64,000 nucleotides of DNA from Deltaproteobacteria bacterium (lineage in GTDB: Bacteria > Myxococcota_A > Polyangia > GCA-2747355), in assembly GCA_020633415.1 (NCBI GenBank), contig JACKDQ010000005.1, positions 248,001 through 312,000 of the forward strand. Direction: 5' to 3'. Shown here in pieces: positions 35,133-43,323 of the stretch. Numbering within the stretch: the first letter of the stretch is position 1; each line of letters starts with the position of its first letter. Position numbers and translations under genes: made by a program. Below the pieces are notes generated by a model that worked only from the letters and a program-made list of their open reading frames with translations, was not told the origin of the DNA and did no database searches.

Positions 35133-36875
35133 GTGCCTAGACCGTTGAGCGAATCAGACACGGAAGGTCGTGGCACAACTGCGGTCCTCGTCGGTGACCG
35201 GCTGCTGAGACAACTGCTCTTTAGGGTTCGCTATCGGTTGCTGCTCGGCATCATCGGTTTGCTGGTCGTCGCGGCGAGCGATGCGTTCTACGCGCTGCTC
35301 AGCGGCCCACTGCTCACGGGTTTGCTCGGCGCCAAGTCCCCGGGGCAGAGTCTGGGCGGCTTGATCGGTTCTCCCAGTCTTGCTGCCCTTTCCCTGGCGA
35401 CCTTTGGCGCGCTGCTGGTCGGAACGGCGGCGATTAAGGGCATCGCGCACGTGTTTCAAGCGGTCGTGATCGGTGGTGCGAGCGAGACGGTCGGCGACCT
35501 GCTGCGACGCGAAACCTATCGGTGCTTGCTGGAGTTACCGCTTGCTGCTCATCGGCAGCTGCCACGTGGCGAGCTGATCACGCGACTGGTCGACGATACC
35601 CATCGCGTGCAACGCCTGGCCTTCGATGCCACGCTATCGCTATTGCGCGCCGGTGTTGTAGCACTAGCTCTGTCCGCTGTGGCGTTGTGGTTGGCGCCAC
35701 GCCTAGCCTTGATCTGCTTTGCCGGCTTGCCGCTCTTGGCCCTCACGATCGGTTGGCTAACGCGGCGGGTGCGGACGGCTTCTCGGCATGCCCAGGCCGA
35801 ACTGGGCGAGTTGGGCGCTCAAGCCGAGCAAGGTTTGGCGGCGATTCGCGAGGTCAAGTCCGCCGGCGCCGAGCGCAGCGAGATCGAGCGCCTCGCCCAG
35901 CACAGCGCGGATATCGCGAGCTGGGCGCGCCGTCGGATCGCCACACGCGCGTTTTCGCCTTTGGTTAACGAGACACTTGCCGCGCTCGCGCTGGTGCTTG
36001 GGCTAGTTTTTGTGCAGGGCGTCGATGGGCTGCAGCCCGAACGGCTGGTTTCTTTCTTCACTGCGGTGGTGTTGATGTATCGACCGATCAAGACGATCAG
36101 TCAGGCCGTGCAGGAGCTCGCCGTGGCGCGGGCAAGCAGTGAACGACTCGCGCAGCTTTACCAGCTGCCCAGCGACGAGGCTGTGGCCGACCAGTTAGCC
36201 GAGCTGCACCTGCATGCTGCTCTCGAGCTGCGCGAGGTGACGTTTCGTTACGGTGAGACCACCGCCCTGGCCCAGGTCGAACTATCGGTCGCGATTGGAA
36301 AGGTCGTTTGCCTGATCGGTCCGTCGGGCGCGGGAAAAAGTACCTTGGCCAACGTCTTGTGTGGCCTTGAGCCGCCGGTCGCCGGATCGCTGGTTGTCGA
36401 CGGACGAGCCATCGAGGGGTGGCCGCTTGGCTGGCTTCGCCAACAAGCAGCGTTTGTGCCACAGCAGCCGCTGATCTTTCGCGACAGCTTGGGCGCTAAC
36501 CTGCGCTATGGAACGCCCGAAATCGAGGACGCCGCCGCGCTCGCCGCTCTCGAGCAGGTTGGACTTGGTCAATGGCTCGATGGTTTGCCCAGCGGGCTGA
36601 ACACAAGAATCAGCGCTGAATCGTTAAGCGGTGGAGAGGCCCAGCGCATCGGTATCGCTCGCGCCTTGCTGCGTCCACGACCGCTGCTCGTGCTCGATGA
36701 GCCGTCGGCGGCTTTGGATCAGCAAAACGAACGAGCGGTGATCGCCGCCGTGCGCGCTGCGGCCAAGACGCGCGCCGTCGTCGTGATCGCGCACCGCAAT
36801 GCCTTGCGCGAAATCGCCGATCAGATCGTCGAATTGGATGCCGGTCGGCTGGTCGAACGCAGGCCGGAGCGCTGA
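35133..36875 (+). CDS. Lipid-type ABC exporter (MsbA-like), membrane and ATPase domains fused
   Basis: 580 residues. The six-helix membrane domain occupies about residues 25-335 and the ATPase the rest. Walker A is 'GPSGAGKST', the signature 'LSGGEAQR', Walker B 'LLVLDEPSAALD' and the H-loop 'VVIAHRN'. The architecture fits MsbA and other type IV exporters of lipid A core or lipid-linked sugars. The Dpm1-type gene before it supports an envelope lipid cargo, but this is inference. GTG 35133 follows a GGAGGTGAGG stretch. The kinase gene starts 10 nt after its end. Confidence 0.85.
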   Translation: MPRPLSESDTEGRGTTAVLVGDRLLRQLLFRVRYRLLLGIIGLLVVAASDAFYALLSGPLLTGLLGAKSPGQSLGGLIGSPSLAALSLATFGALLVGTAAIKGIAHVFQAVVIGGASETVGDLLRRETYRCLLELPLAAHRQLPRGELITRLVDDTHRVQRLAFDATLSLLRAGVVALALSAVALWLAPRLALICFAGLPLLALTIGWLTRRVRTASRHAQAELGELGAQAEQGLAAIREVKSAGAERSEIERLAQHSADIASWARRRIATRAFSPLVNETLAALALVLGLVFVQGVDGLQPERLVSFFTAVVLMYRPIKTISQAVQELAVARASSERLAQLYQLPSDEAVADQLAELHLHAALELREVTFRYGETTALAQVELSVAIGKVVCLIGPSGAGKSTLANVLCGLEPPVAGSLVVDGRAIEGWPLGWLRQQAAFVPQQPLIFRDSLGANLRYGTPEIEDAAALAALEQVGLGQWLDGLPSGLNTRISAESLSGGEAQRIGIARALLRPRPLLVLDEPSAALDQQNERAVIAAVRAAAKTRAVVVIAHRNALREIADQIVELDAGRLVERRPER

Positions 36876-36885
36876 GCGAAAAAAG

Positions 36886-38940
36886 ATGACTGCTAGCAAG
36901 GCTCGTTTCGGTTCATCAACTTCGCAGCGTCGGGCGTTCATATCCGCCGTTGCGATTTTGGTGCCGGTGGCGATTCTTGCTGTGCTCGCCTGGCGCGCCT
37001 ATCGCGCCGAGTCGCTGTCTCTGCGCGATCGCTTTCGGCGCGATCAGGTGGCAATTGTCCAGCTCGTCGCTCAGCGTTTGGCGGAAGAGGCGGAGAAGGC
37101 GGCCAAGGACCTTGCAGAACGTTGTCGTCGGCGTTCGCCTAGCGATGGTTTGCAGGCGGAGTTTCTCGCCGCACAGCCGATCGCACGCCGGATCCTCGTG
37201 CTTCGCCATGACCGCTTGATCTACCCCGAGCGTGCGGCCGCGGTCTCTGTCGAGCCCCGCGAACCGAGCTCGGTCGCAGACGTCAGCGGCTATATCGTCC
37301 GGCTGCGACAGCGACGCAAGCAGCGGCTGCTACTCAATCGGGCGCTTCAAGCGGAGTACTCGGCGCGCCATGATCAAGCGATCGCGCTGTTTGGGCGAGC
37401 GGCCAACCGGGTCGATGGGCTTGCGGCTCACGCGCTGCTCGGACTGGCACGCAACTATCGCGCACTCGAGCAGCCTGCGCTCGCTCTGCGCGCGTATCGC
37501 AAGTTGCGGCGTCGGTTCGAGACGACCGTCGACGAAGCCGGCGTGTCGTTGCGGTTGATGGCGGATGCGGGGTTGGCCGAGCTGAGCGAAGGGCCAGGTG
37601 TTCGCGAACGACTATTGCTGGAAATGCACCGACGACTGCTCGAGCGCAGCTACGGGACCTCTGCACAAAGTCGGCGCTACTACCTCCAGTGGGTGATCGA
37701 GCAGCTATCGCGGGATCCGACGCTGGCCCAGACAAAACGGCTGGAGCGTTTGCGGCAGACTAACCGCGCGGCGTTCGCGGCCGAGCGTTTCGCCAACCAA
37801 CTCGTTCGCTACGGTATCAGCGAGCGGCCGCTTACGCCGGGCGTTACCTCGGCAGTAGCACTCGACAATCGAACAACGCTCGTGCTGCGTCGCGATGCTG
37901 AGACCACCGTTGGATACCTCGTCGATGAAGGCGCGCTTCGGCGACGCGTTGCCGCGGAGCGACCGCGATCGGAGCACATTACGTTGGCGCTTTATCGCTC
38001 GGACCAGCCGGTGCCCCGCGGAAGGTCGGTCGTCTATGCGCAGAGCCTCGACACGCCGTTAACCAGTTGGATTTTGGTCGCATCGACGACGGGTCCCGAT
38101 CCGTTGGCGGGTTTTGACCAACGTGGGCGCCTGCTGCATCTGGGGCTAATCGCTGGGCTGATCATCGTACTCGCCGCCGGGCTGGTCTTTACCTATCGCG
38201 GGGTGCGCCGCGAGCTGGACCTCGCCCAGCTGAAGAGCGATTTCGCTTCCAATGTTTCTCACGAGCTCAAGACGCCACTGACGTCGATCCGAATGTATGC
38301 GGAGATGTTGCACGAGCGAATCTCCGACGATCCTGCCGACCAAAAGCGCTATCAACAGGTAATCATCCGCGAGTCGGAGCGATTGGGGCGTTTGATCGCA
38401 AACATCCTCGACTTCTCGCGAGTTGAGCGCGGCACGCGCCGCTATGATTTGGCACCGATCGACCCAGCGGAGCTGGTTGGCGAATCGGTTCACACGTTTT
38501 TGCGCTTGCTGGACGACGCGGATGTGGACCTGCGTCTAGCACTGGGTGATCGCGCGTTGCCGTTGATCAGCGCCGACCGAGAGGCGGCGGAGCAATGCCT
38601 AATGAACCTGCTGAACAACGCCGTCAAGTACTCGCCGGGACGCGCCGAGGTTAGGGTTTACGCCGACGTTACCGATCACCATGTGAAGCTGATGGTTGCC
38701 GACAGCGGTATGGGCATCGCCGCGGCCGAGCAGGAGAAGATCTTCGACGAATTCTACCGAACGCCTCAGGCGCGTGCGGCAGGTGTAGAGGGAACCGGGT
38801 TGGGTCTCGCGTTGGTGCGCCGTCATATGGATGCGCTCGGTGGTCGCGTGACCGTCGAGTCGACCGAACACGGCAGCGTTTTTACGCTATGGTTCCGGCT
38901 GAGTTCCCGGGAGCCTCAAGGCACGGAGGAGGGGGTCTGA
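36886..38940 (+). CDS. Membrane histidine kinase with large TPR-like extracytoplasmic domain
   Basis: 684 residues. One membrane helix at about 17-37 and another near 414-438 bracket an extracytoplasmic domain of about 375 residues, whose middle (about 145-230) has TPR-like helices. No HAMP domain is seen. HisKA follows directly, with His459 in 'NVSHELKTPLTS'. The ATPase has 'NLLNNAVKYSPG', 'DSGMGI', 'FDEFYR' and 'GTGLGLAL'. ATG 36886 is preferred to the longer frame that runs back into the ABC gene. The stop overlaps the regulator's ATG (TGATG), so it is a cognate pair. Confidence 0.9.
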   Translation: MTASKARFGSSTSQRRAFISAVAILVPVAILAVLAWRAYRAESLSLRDRFRRDQVAIVQLVAQRLAEEAEKAAKDLAERCRRRSPSDGLQAEFLAAQPIARRILVLRHDRLIYPERAAAVSVEPREPSSVADVSGYIVRLRQRRKQRLLLNRALQAEYSARHDQAIALFGRAANRVDGLAAHALLGLARNYRALEQPALALRAYRKLRRRFETTVDEAGVSLRLMADAGLAELSEGPGVRERLLLEMHRRLLERSYGTSAQSRRYYLQWVIEQLSRDPTLAQTKRLERLRQTNRAAFAAERFANQLVRYGISERPLTPGVTSAVALDNRTTLVLRRDAETTVGYLVDEGALRRRVAAERPRSEHITLALYRSDQPVPRGRSVVYAQSLDTPLTSWILVASTTGPDPLAGFDQRGRLLHLGLIAGLIIVLAAGLVFTYRGVRRELDLAQLKSDFASNVSHELKTPLTSIRMYAEMLHERISDDPADQKRYQQVIIRESERLGRLIANILDFSRVERGTRRYDLAPIDPAELVGESVHTFLRLLDDADVDLRLALGDRALPLISADREAAEQCLMNLLNNAVKYSPGRAEVRVYADVTDHHVKLMVADSGMGIAAAEQEKIFDEFYRTPQARAAGVEGTGLGLALVRRHMDALGGRVTVESTEHGSVFTLWFRLSSREPQGTEEGV

Positions 38941-39632
38941 TGTCACGTATCCTGGTGATCGAAGACGATGCGTCGATACGCATGGGATTGGTGGACACCC
39001 TGCGAGCCAAGGGGTACGCCGTTGAAGCGTCTTCAACCGGGGCGGAAGGCTTGGCGGCCTTCGATCGACAGACGCCAGACCTGGTTGTTTTGGACCTGAT
39101 GCTTCCCGATGTTGAAGGGTTCGAAGTGTGCCGGCGGATCAAGGCTTCGGCTAGCCGCGATGTGCCGGTGATCATGTTGACCGCGCGTGGCGCGGAAATC
39201 GATCGCGTACGTGGCTTGGAGATCGGCGCCGATGACTACGTCACCAAGCCCTTCAGTCTGATGGAGTTACTCGCGCGCATTGGCGTTGTGTTGCGTCGGG
39301 CCCAGCGGTGGCAGCGTCAGGAAGGTGGCGTTGATGAGATCAGTTTCGGCGACGTCTATGTCAACTTCCGTCGCCACGAGGGTCGCAAGGCAGGCATGCA
39401 GTTGGTGCTCAGCGATCGCGCCTACACCATCCTTGAGGTGTTTGCCCGCCATCGCGGCGAGGTCTTGAGCCGCGAGCAGCTGCTCGAGGAAGCCTGGGGC
39501 TACGCACGCGACCTCAATACACGCACCGTGGATAATCACATCGTCAAGATCCGCAAAGCGATCGAGGACGATCCCAATCAGCCGAGGTTTCTGATCACCG
39601 TGCACGGCGTGGGGTATAAGTTTGCTGTCTAG
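38940..39632 (+). CDS. OmpR-family response regulator
   Basis: 230 residues. The receiver has Asp9/Asp10 in 'VIEDDAS', the phosphorylated Asp52 in 'VVLDLMLPD', Thr in 'MLTARG' and Lys in 'VTKPFS'. The winged-helix DNA-binding domain ends in 'TRTVDNHIVKIRKAIE' and 'TVHGVGYKF'. It is the transcriptional partner of the kinase immediately upstream. Its 3' end overlaps the next gene by 11 nt, so the secreted TPR-like protein is probably part of the same circuit. Confidence 0.95.
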   Translation: MSRILVIEDDASIRMGLVDTLRAKGYAVEASSTGAEGLAAFDRQTPDLVVLDLMLPDVEGFEVCRRIKASASRDVPVIMLTARGAEIDRVRGLEIGADDYVTKPFSLMELLARIGVVLRRAQRWQRQEGGVDEISFGDVYVNFRRHEGRKAGMQLVLSDRAYTILEVFARHRGEVLSREQLLEEAWGYARDLNTRTVDNHIVKIRKAIEDDPNQPRFLITVHGVGYKFAV

Positions 39633-40554
39633 CCTTGAGCGATTGCGGTGGGCACTGGCCTGCCTGACAATCTTCACGATCTGTCTGGTGCAACGGTTCG
39701 CGCTCGCCGAGCAGGGCGATGACGGTACCAGCAGCGATCGGCTGTCTCGCAAGGCGAAAGGGTCGGCTCTCTCCGACGAGCAGCGACTGGCCGCGCTGTA
39801 TCATACGCAGTGGGTTCAGGGACGGACGTCACAAGCGCTCGCCGGCTTAACTTCGCTGCTTGATGACAAGCGCGTTGCGCCGATCATCCGCGCTCGCGCC
39901 GGCATGCGTGTCGCGCAGATCACCGAGTTGGCCGGTGACAAACGCCGCGCCGCAGCAGCGCTCGATCTTGTTGTTCAGCTCGCGCCGCAGGGCTCGCGGC
40001 TGGCACGCTTGGCTGCGGATCGCCGCGAGCGCATTCGCCGGGTGGCTCCACTGGCTGAAATCCGTGGTCCAGTTCCTGGGTCGGTCACGCTCGCTGGCGA
40101 GTCTCCCTCGATCGTTTCGTTGTTCAGACGTGCGGAGAAGGCATTGATCGCCTGCCATCGGGTTGTCGTTGCGCCACGCCTGGAGAACATCGACGAAGTT
40201 CTTTGGCGCAAGCGCCGCGCCGGTTCCGCGGCAATCGCGCTTTACTCCGAAGTTGCTGAACGAGGCGGTCCCGAGGCAAGAGCCGCGGCTCATTTCCGCT
40301 TGGCGGCGCTACACCATCATCTCGCCGAGGCGATGGCCTTCGAGCGCCCGCGCGGAATGTTGCCCTCGGTGGCGGTGCGTCTCGGACGCCGTTTGCGCGC
40401 GGAAAGCGTCGCCAGTTTGCATCGTTCGTTGTTGCACTACCGCGCGGTGGTCAGCATTCGTGAATCGCGCCCGCTCTGGCGTCGCCTCGCCGCGCAGGAA
40501 GTGCGGACGCTCGAGCAGGTGTTGGGACGCCAAGCGCGGCAGTCCGGCAAGTGA
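39622..40554 (+). CDS. Exported TPR-like protein
   Basis: About 310 residues starting from TTG 39622, overlapping the regulator gene. A signal sequence (residues 8-29, ending 'FALAEQ') is followed by an all-helical protein with TPR-like segments near residues 55-140 and 200-240, rich in Arg. No enzyme motif is visible. The kinase two genes upstream has a TPR-like sensor domain, so the two may meet in the periplasm; this is inference from gene order only. Confidence 0.65.
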   Translation: MLSSLERLRWALACLTIFTICLVQRFALAEQGDDGTSSDRLSRKAKGSALSDEQRLAALYHTQWVQGRTSQALAGLTSLLDDKRVAPIIRARAGMRVAQITELAGDKRRAAAALDLVVQLAPQGSRLARLAADRRERIRRVAPLAEIRGPVPGSVTLAGESPSIVSLFRRAEKALIACHRVVVAPRLENIDEVLWRKRRAGSAAIALYSEVAERGGPEARAAAHFRLAALHHHLAEAMAFERPRGMLPSVAVRLGRRLRAESVASLHRSLLHYRAVVSIRESRPLWRRLAAQEVRTLEQVLGRQARQSGK

Positions 40555-40615
40555 TGGCTGGTCCGCTGACCACGGGTTAAAGACCCCTCGCGGCCGGCCG
40601 AGCAGGAAGGTTGAG

Positions 40616-41902
40616 ATGGACCTCTTTGAACGTAGTGCGCAGCGCGAGCAACTCGGCCAGCCGTTGGCTGCGCGAATGCGCCCTCGTCAACTCGAAGATA
40701 TCGTCGGGCAAGAGCACCTGCTTGGCGAAGGAAAGCTGCTGCGACGTGCGATCCGCGAAGAGCGACTGCCATCGCTGATCCTCTGGGGGCCGCCAGGGAG
40801 CGGGAAGACATCGATTGCCCAAGTGATCGCTCAACAAACGGGGTCGGCATTTGTCGCGGTCTCGGCGATTGGCAGTGGCGTTAAGGATTTGCGGGCAGAA
40901 CTCGCCAGCGCGCGCGAGCGCCGCGACGTCTATCGGAAAAGAACGATCTTGTTCATCGACGAGATCCACCGATTCAACAAGGCACAGCAAGATGCGCTGT
41001 TGCCTGATGTCGAGGCCGGTGTGGTGACGTTGATCGGCGCGACGACAGAAAACCCATCCTTTGAAGTCAACGCGGCGCTGCTTTCGCGTGTGCGCGTGCT
41101 TCGCTTGCGCGGCTTAATGCCGGGGGATCTTGTCGACTTGCTGAGGCGGGCGTTGGCTTCCGATCGAGAACTCAAGCAACGCAAGCTGAGCGTCGATGAC
41201 GCCGCGTTGCAGACAATCGCCGAGGCCGCCGACGGCGACGCCCGACGCGCCTTGACCGCTCTCGAAGTGGTTTACACGATGGTCGAAGACGGCCAGCCAG
41301 TGTCTTCCGAAGTCTTGCAGGAGGCGACACAGCGCCGCGTGCTTTTGCACGACAAGGCTGGCGAAGGCCACTACAACGTTGTCAGCGCGATGATCAAGAG
41401 TATGCGCGGCTCCGATGTCGAGGCATCGGTGTATTGGATGGCGCGAATGATCGAGGCCGGGGAAGATCCATTGTTCGTGATGCGGCGAATTGTGATCTTC
41501 GCCGCCGAAGATATTGGCTGCGCCGATCCAAGCGCGCTACAGCTGGCGGTTGCCGCGATGCAGGCAGTCCATTTCATCGGCTTGCCTGAGGCGGTGTTGC
41601 CGATGACTCAGGCCTGTATTCACATGGCGCGCGCACCGAAGAGCAACAGCGCGCTAACCTGCTACCGTGCGGCAAAGCAGCTGATCGCTGAGACCGGGGC
41701 GTTGCCGGTTCCGTTGCATCTGCGCAACGCGCCAACGGCACTGATGAAGGCCGAGGGATATGGCGCCGGCTATCGCTACCCCCACGATGACCCAACCGGG
41801 CAGGACTACCTCCCCGAGCTGCTACGGGGCCGACAGTTTTACCATGCGGGCAAGGATCGGGCCTTCGACCGCAAGGTCCCGCCCAATGAGGTCGAAGAAT
41901 GA
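40616..41902 (+). CDS. rarA: Replication-associated recombination protein A (AAA+ ATPase)
   Basis: A 428-residue clamp-loader-like ATPase of the RarA/MgsA/WRNIP1 family acting at stalled replication forks. Blocks are 'MRPRQLEDIVGQEHLLG', Walker A 'WGPPGSGKTS', Walker B 'ILFIDEIHRFNK', sensor 'LIGATTENPSFEVN', and the C-terminal 'HYNVVSAMIKSMRGSD' and 'YKYPHD'-like 'YRYPHDDP'. ATG 40616 is preceded by AGGAAGG; upstream open frame is shadow. The stop overlaps the next gene as ATGA, an odd coupling to a sensor lipoprotein. Confidence 0.95.
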   Translation: MDLFERSAQREQLGQPLAARMRPRQLEDIVGQEHLLGEGKLLRRAIREERLPSLILWGPPGSGKTSIAQVIAQQTGSAFVAVSAIGSGVKDLRAELASARERRDVYRKRTILFIDEIHRFNKAQQDALLPDVEAGVVTLIGATTENPSFEVNAALLSRVRVLRLRGLMPGDLVDLLRRALASDRELKQRKLSVDDAALQTIAEAADGDARRALTALEVVYTMVEDGQPVSSEVLQEATQRRVLLHDKAGEGHYNVVSAMIKSMRGSDVEASVYWMARMIEAGEDPLFVMRRIVIFAAEDIGCADPSALQLAVAAMQAVHFIGLPEAVLPMTQACIHMARAPKSNSALTCYRAAKQLIAETGALPVPLHLRNAPTALMKAEGYGAGYRYPHDDPTGQDYLPELLRGRQFYHAGKDRAFDRKVPPNEVEE

Positions 41903-43323
41903 GCTGGCGCGAGCTGGCAGCGCGACTGCTCGCGATGCTCTGGTTGCTCGGCGGTTGCTCGAGTGCTCCTCGTCCAGCGACCCAAACCCAGACGATCGCT
42001 GTCGCGCCTCGGGCTGGCACGCCGTTGTGGTTGCATCCGCAGATCGCTTCAATGCTTTTTGCGCCTCTCGCTCGCTGTAGCGTCGAGTCGAATGGGATGA
42101 CGATGCCAACTTCGGACGACGGGCGAAGCTGGACGCTGCGCCTGGTAACTCCCGTGCGGTTTCACGATGGGAGCTGGGCGAGCGCCGCACAGTTGCGCGA
42201 GCTGCTACAGCAGCTGGTCGAACGTCAGCGCGCTTGTCGTGGCCTTCGGGCGTCGACTCAAGACTGGGTTTGTTCGCTGAGCAGGCGGGCCCAGGCGGCT
42301 CTGGCAGCGATCGACACGCTGTCTTCGCCTTCATCTTCGGTGATCGAGGTTCGGCTTAGCCGGGTGGTCTGGGGCTTCCCAAAGTTGCTCTGCGCTTTGC
42401 CGGGACTCAAGGCACTGCCGACGCGATCGGGCCAGCTTCCGATCGGAAGTGGTAACTATCAGCTGGTGAGGCGCGACGCAGCAGCTGTCGATTTGAGGCC
42501 CAACGCGATGGGATTTAGGCGCGCGAAGCGGCGGTTGCTTCGCGTGCACCTCGTGCCCGATGGAGAGCAGCGCCTGTTGGGGCTGCTCTCCGGTGCCTAC
42601 GACGGGATCGGAAGCTTGCCGCCGATGGAGCGCGCGATCGTTGAGCAGCATCCCGACTATCAGCTCGTCGATACAGCTGCGATCGCACGACTGGCCATAA
42701 TCGTTAATGGTCGCCGCTTGCCCGCTTTGGCGCTGCGTCAGCGGTTGCTTGGCCTAATCGATGGCGCCGCAGTTGCGCGCTTGATCTATCAAGGCGCCGC
42801 GCAGGTGATCGCCCCACCGAGGCAGCATCGCCGCGAAGCGAGCGGCGCACCACGGTTGCCAGCGCGGATGCGACTGTTGGTCCCGGCTGACCACTCGCGT
42901 TATCTGCCCAACGTGCGTCTCGTTGGCCGTCTGCTCGCTGCCGCGCTGCGCAGTGCTGAGAGCGACCTGGAGATCCTCTATCGGTCGGAGCGTGAATATT
43001 CACGCGTGCTGGCCCAGGGCGAGTTCGAGCTCGCAGTGGTGCCCGATGAAGAGGGCGACGAGAGCGCGCTCTGGCGGTTTGGCCAGGCAGTGTTGCCACC
43101 TTTGGCGGTCACCACAGTCGGCGCTTGGAACGACATGGTACGGGTTGCCGAGCAAACGCGCTCGCCAGACCTTCGGCGGCGGCGGTGGCGAGCGATCGAT
43201 CGGCTGCTTGCCCAGCAAGCTCTTGTGCAGCCACTGATCAGAATGGGCGCCAGCCTGGCGACGCGCCGCGGCGCTCGCTTAGACGGATCGGCAGACGGCG
43301 TTATCGTCGAGGTAAACCGCTGA
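41899..43323 (+). CDS. Substrate-binding lipoprotein, family 5 (peptide-type), without a transporter
   Basis: 474 residues. The signal ends in the lipobox LLGGC at about residues 16-20. The fold pattern of extracytoplasmic solute-binding family 5 is visible: 'WTLRLVTPVRFHDGSWA', 'PIGSGNYQLVRRD' and 'LRQRLLGLIDGAAVARL'. No permease or ATPase gene is adjacent. Instead it is coupled by TGATG to a histidine kinase, which suggests a sensing rather than a transport role. The family usually exceeds 500 residues, so this one is short. Confidence 0.75.
   Translation: MSWRELAARLLAMLWLLGGCSSAPRPATQTQTIAVAPRAGTPLWLHPQIASMLFAPLARCSVESNGMTMPTSDDGRSWTLRLVTPVRFHDGSWASAAQLRELLQQLVERQRACRGLRASTQDWVCSLSRRAQAALAAIDTLSSPSSSVIEVRLSRVVWGFPKLLCALPGLKALPTRSGQLPIGSGNYQLVRRDAAAVDLRPNAMGFRRAKRRLLRVHLVPDGEQRLLGLLSGAYDGIGSLPPMERAIVEQHPDYQLVDTAAIARLAIIVNGRRLPALALRQRLLGLIDGAAVARLIYQGAAQVIAPPRQHRREASGAPRLPARMRLLVPADHSRYLPNVRLVGRLLAAALRSAESDLEILYRSEREYSRVLAQGEFELAVVPDEEGDESALWRFGQAVLPPLAVTTVGAWNDMVRVAEQTRSPDLRRRRWRAIDRLLAQQALVQPLIRMGASLATRRGARLDGSADGVIVEVNR

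Noticed and set aside
36799..36885. Upstream start for the 36886 kinase
   Set aside because: The extra 29 residues are out-of-frame ABC transporter sequence with no membrane or signal character.
40163..40615. N-terminal extension of rarA by 151 codons
   Set aside because: It overlaps the exported TPR-like gene in another frame; the ATG at 40616 has a ribosome binding site and gives the family N-terminus.
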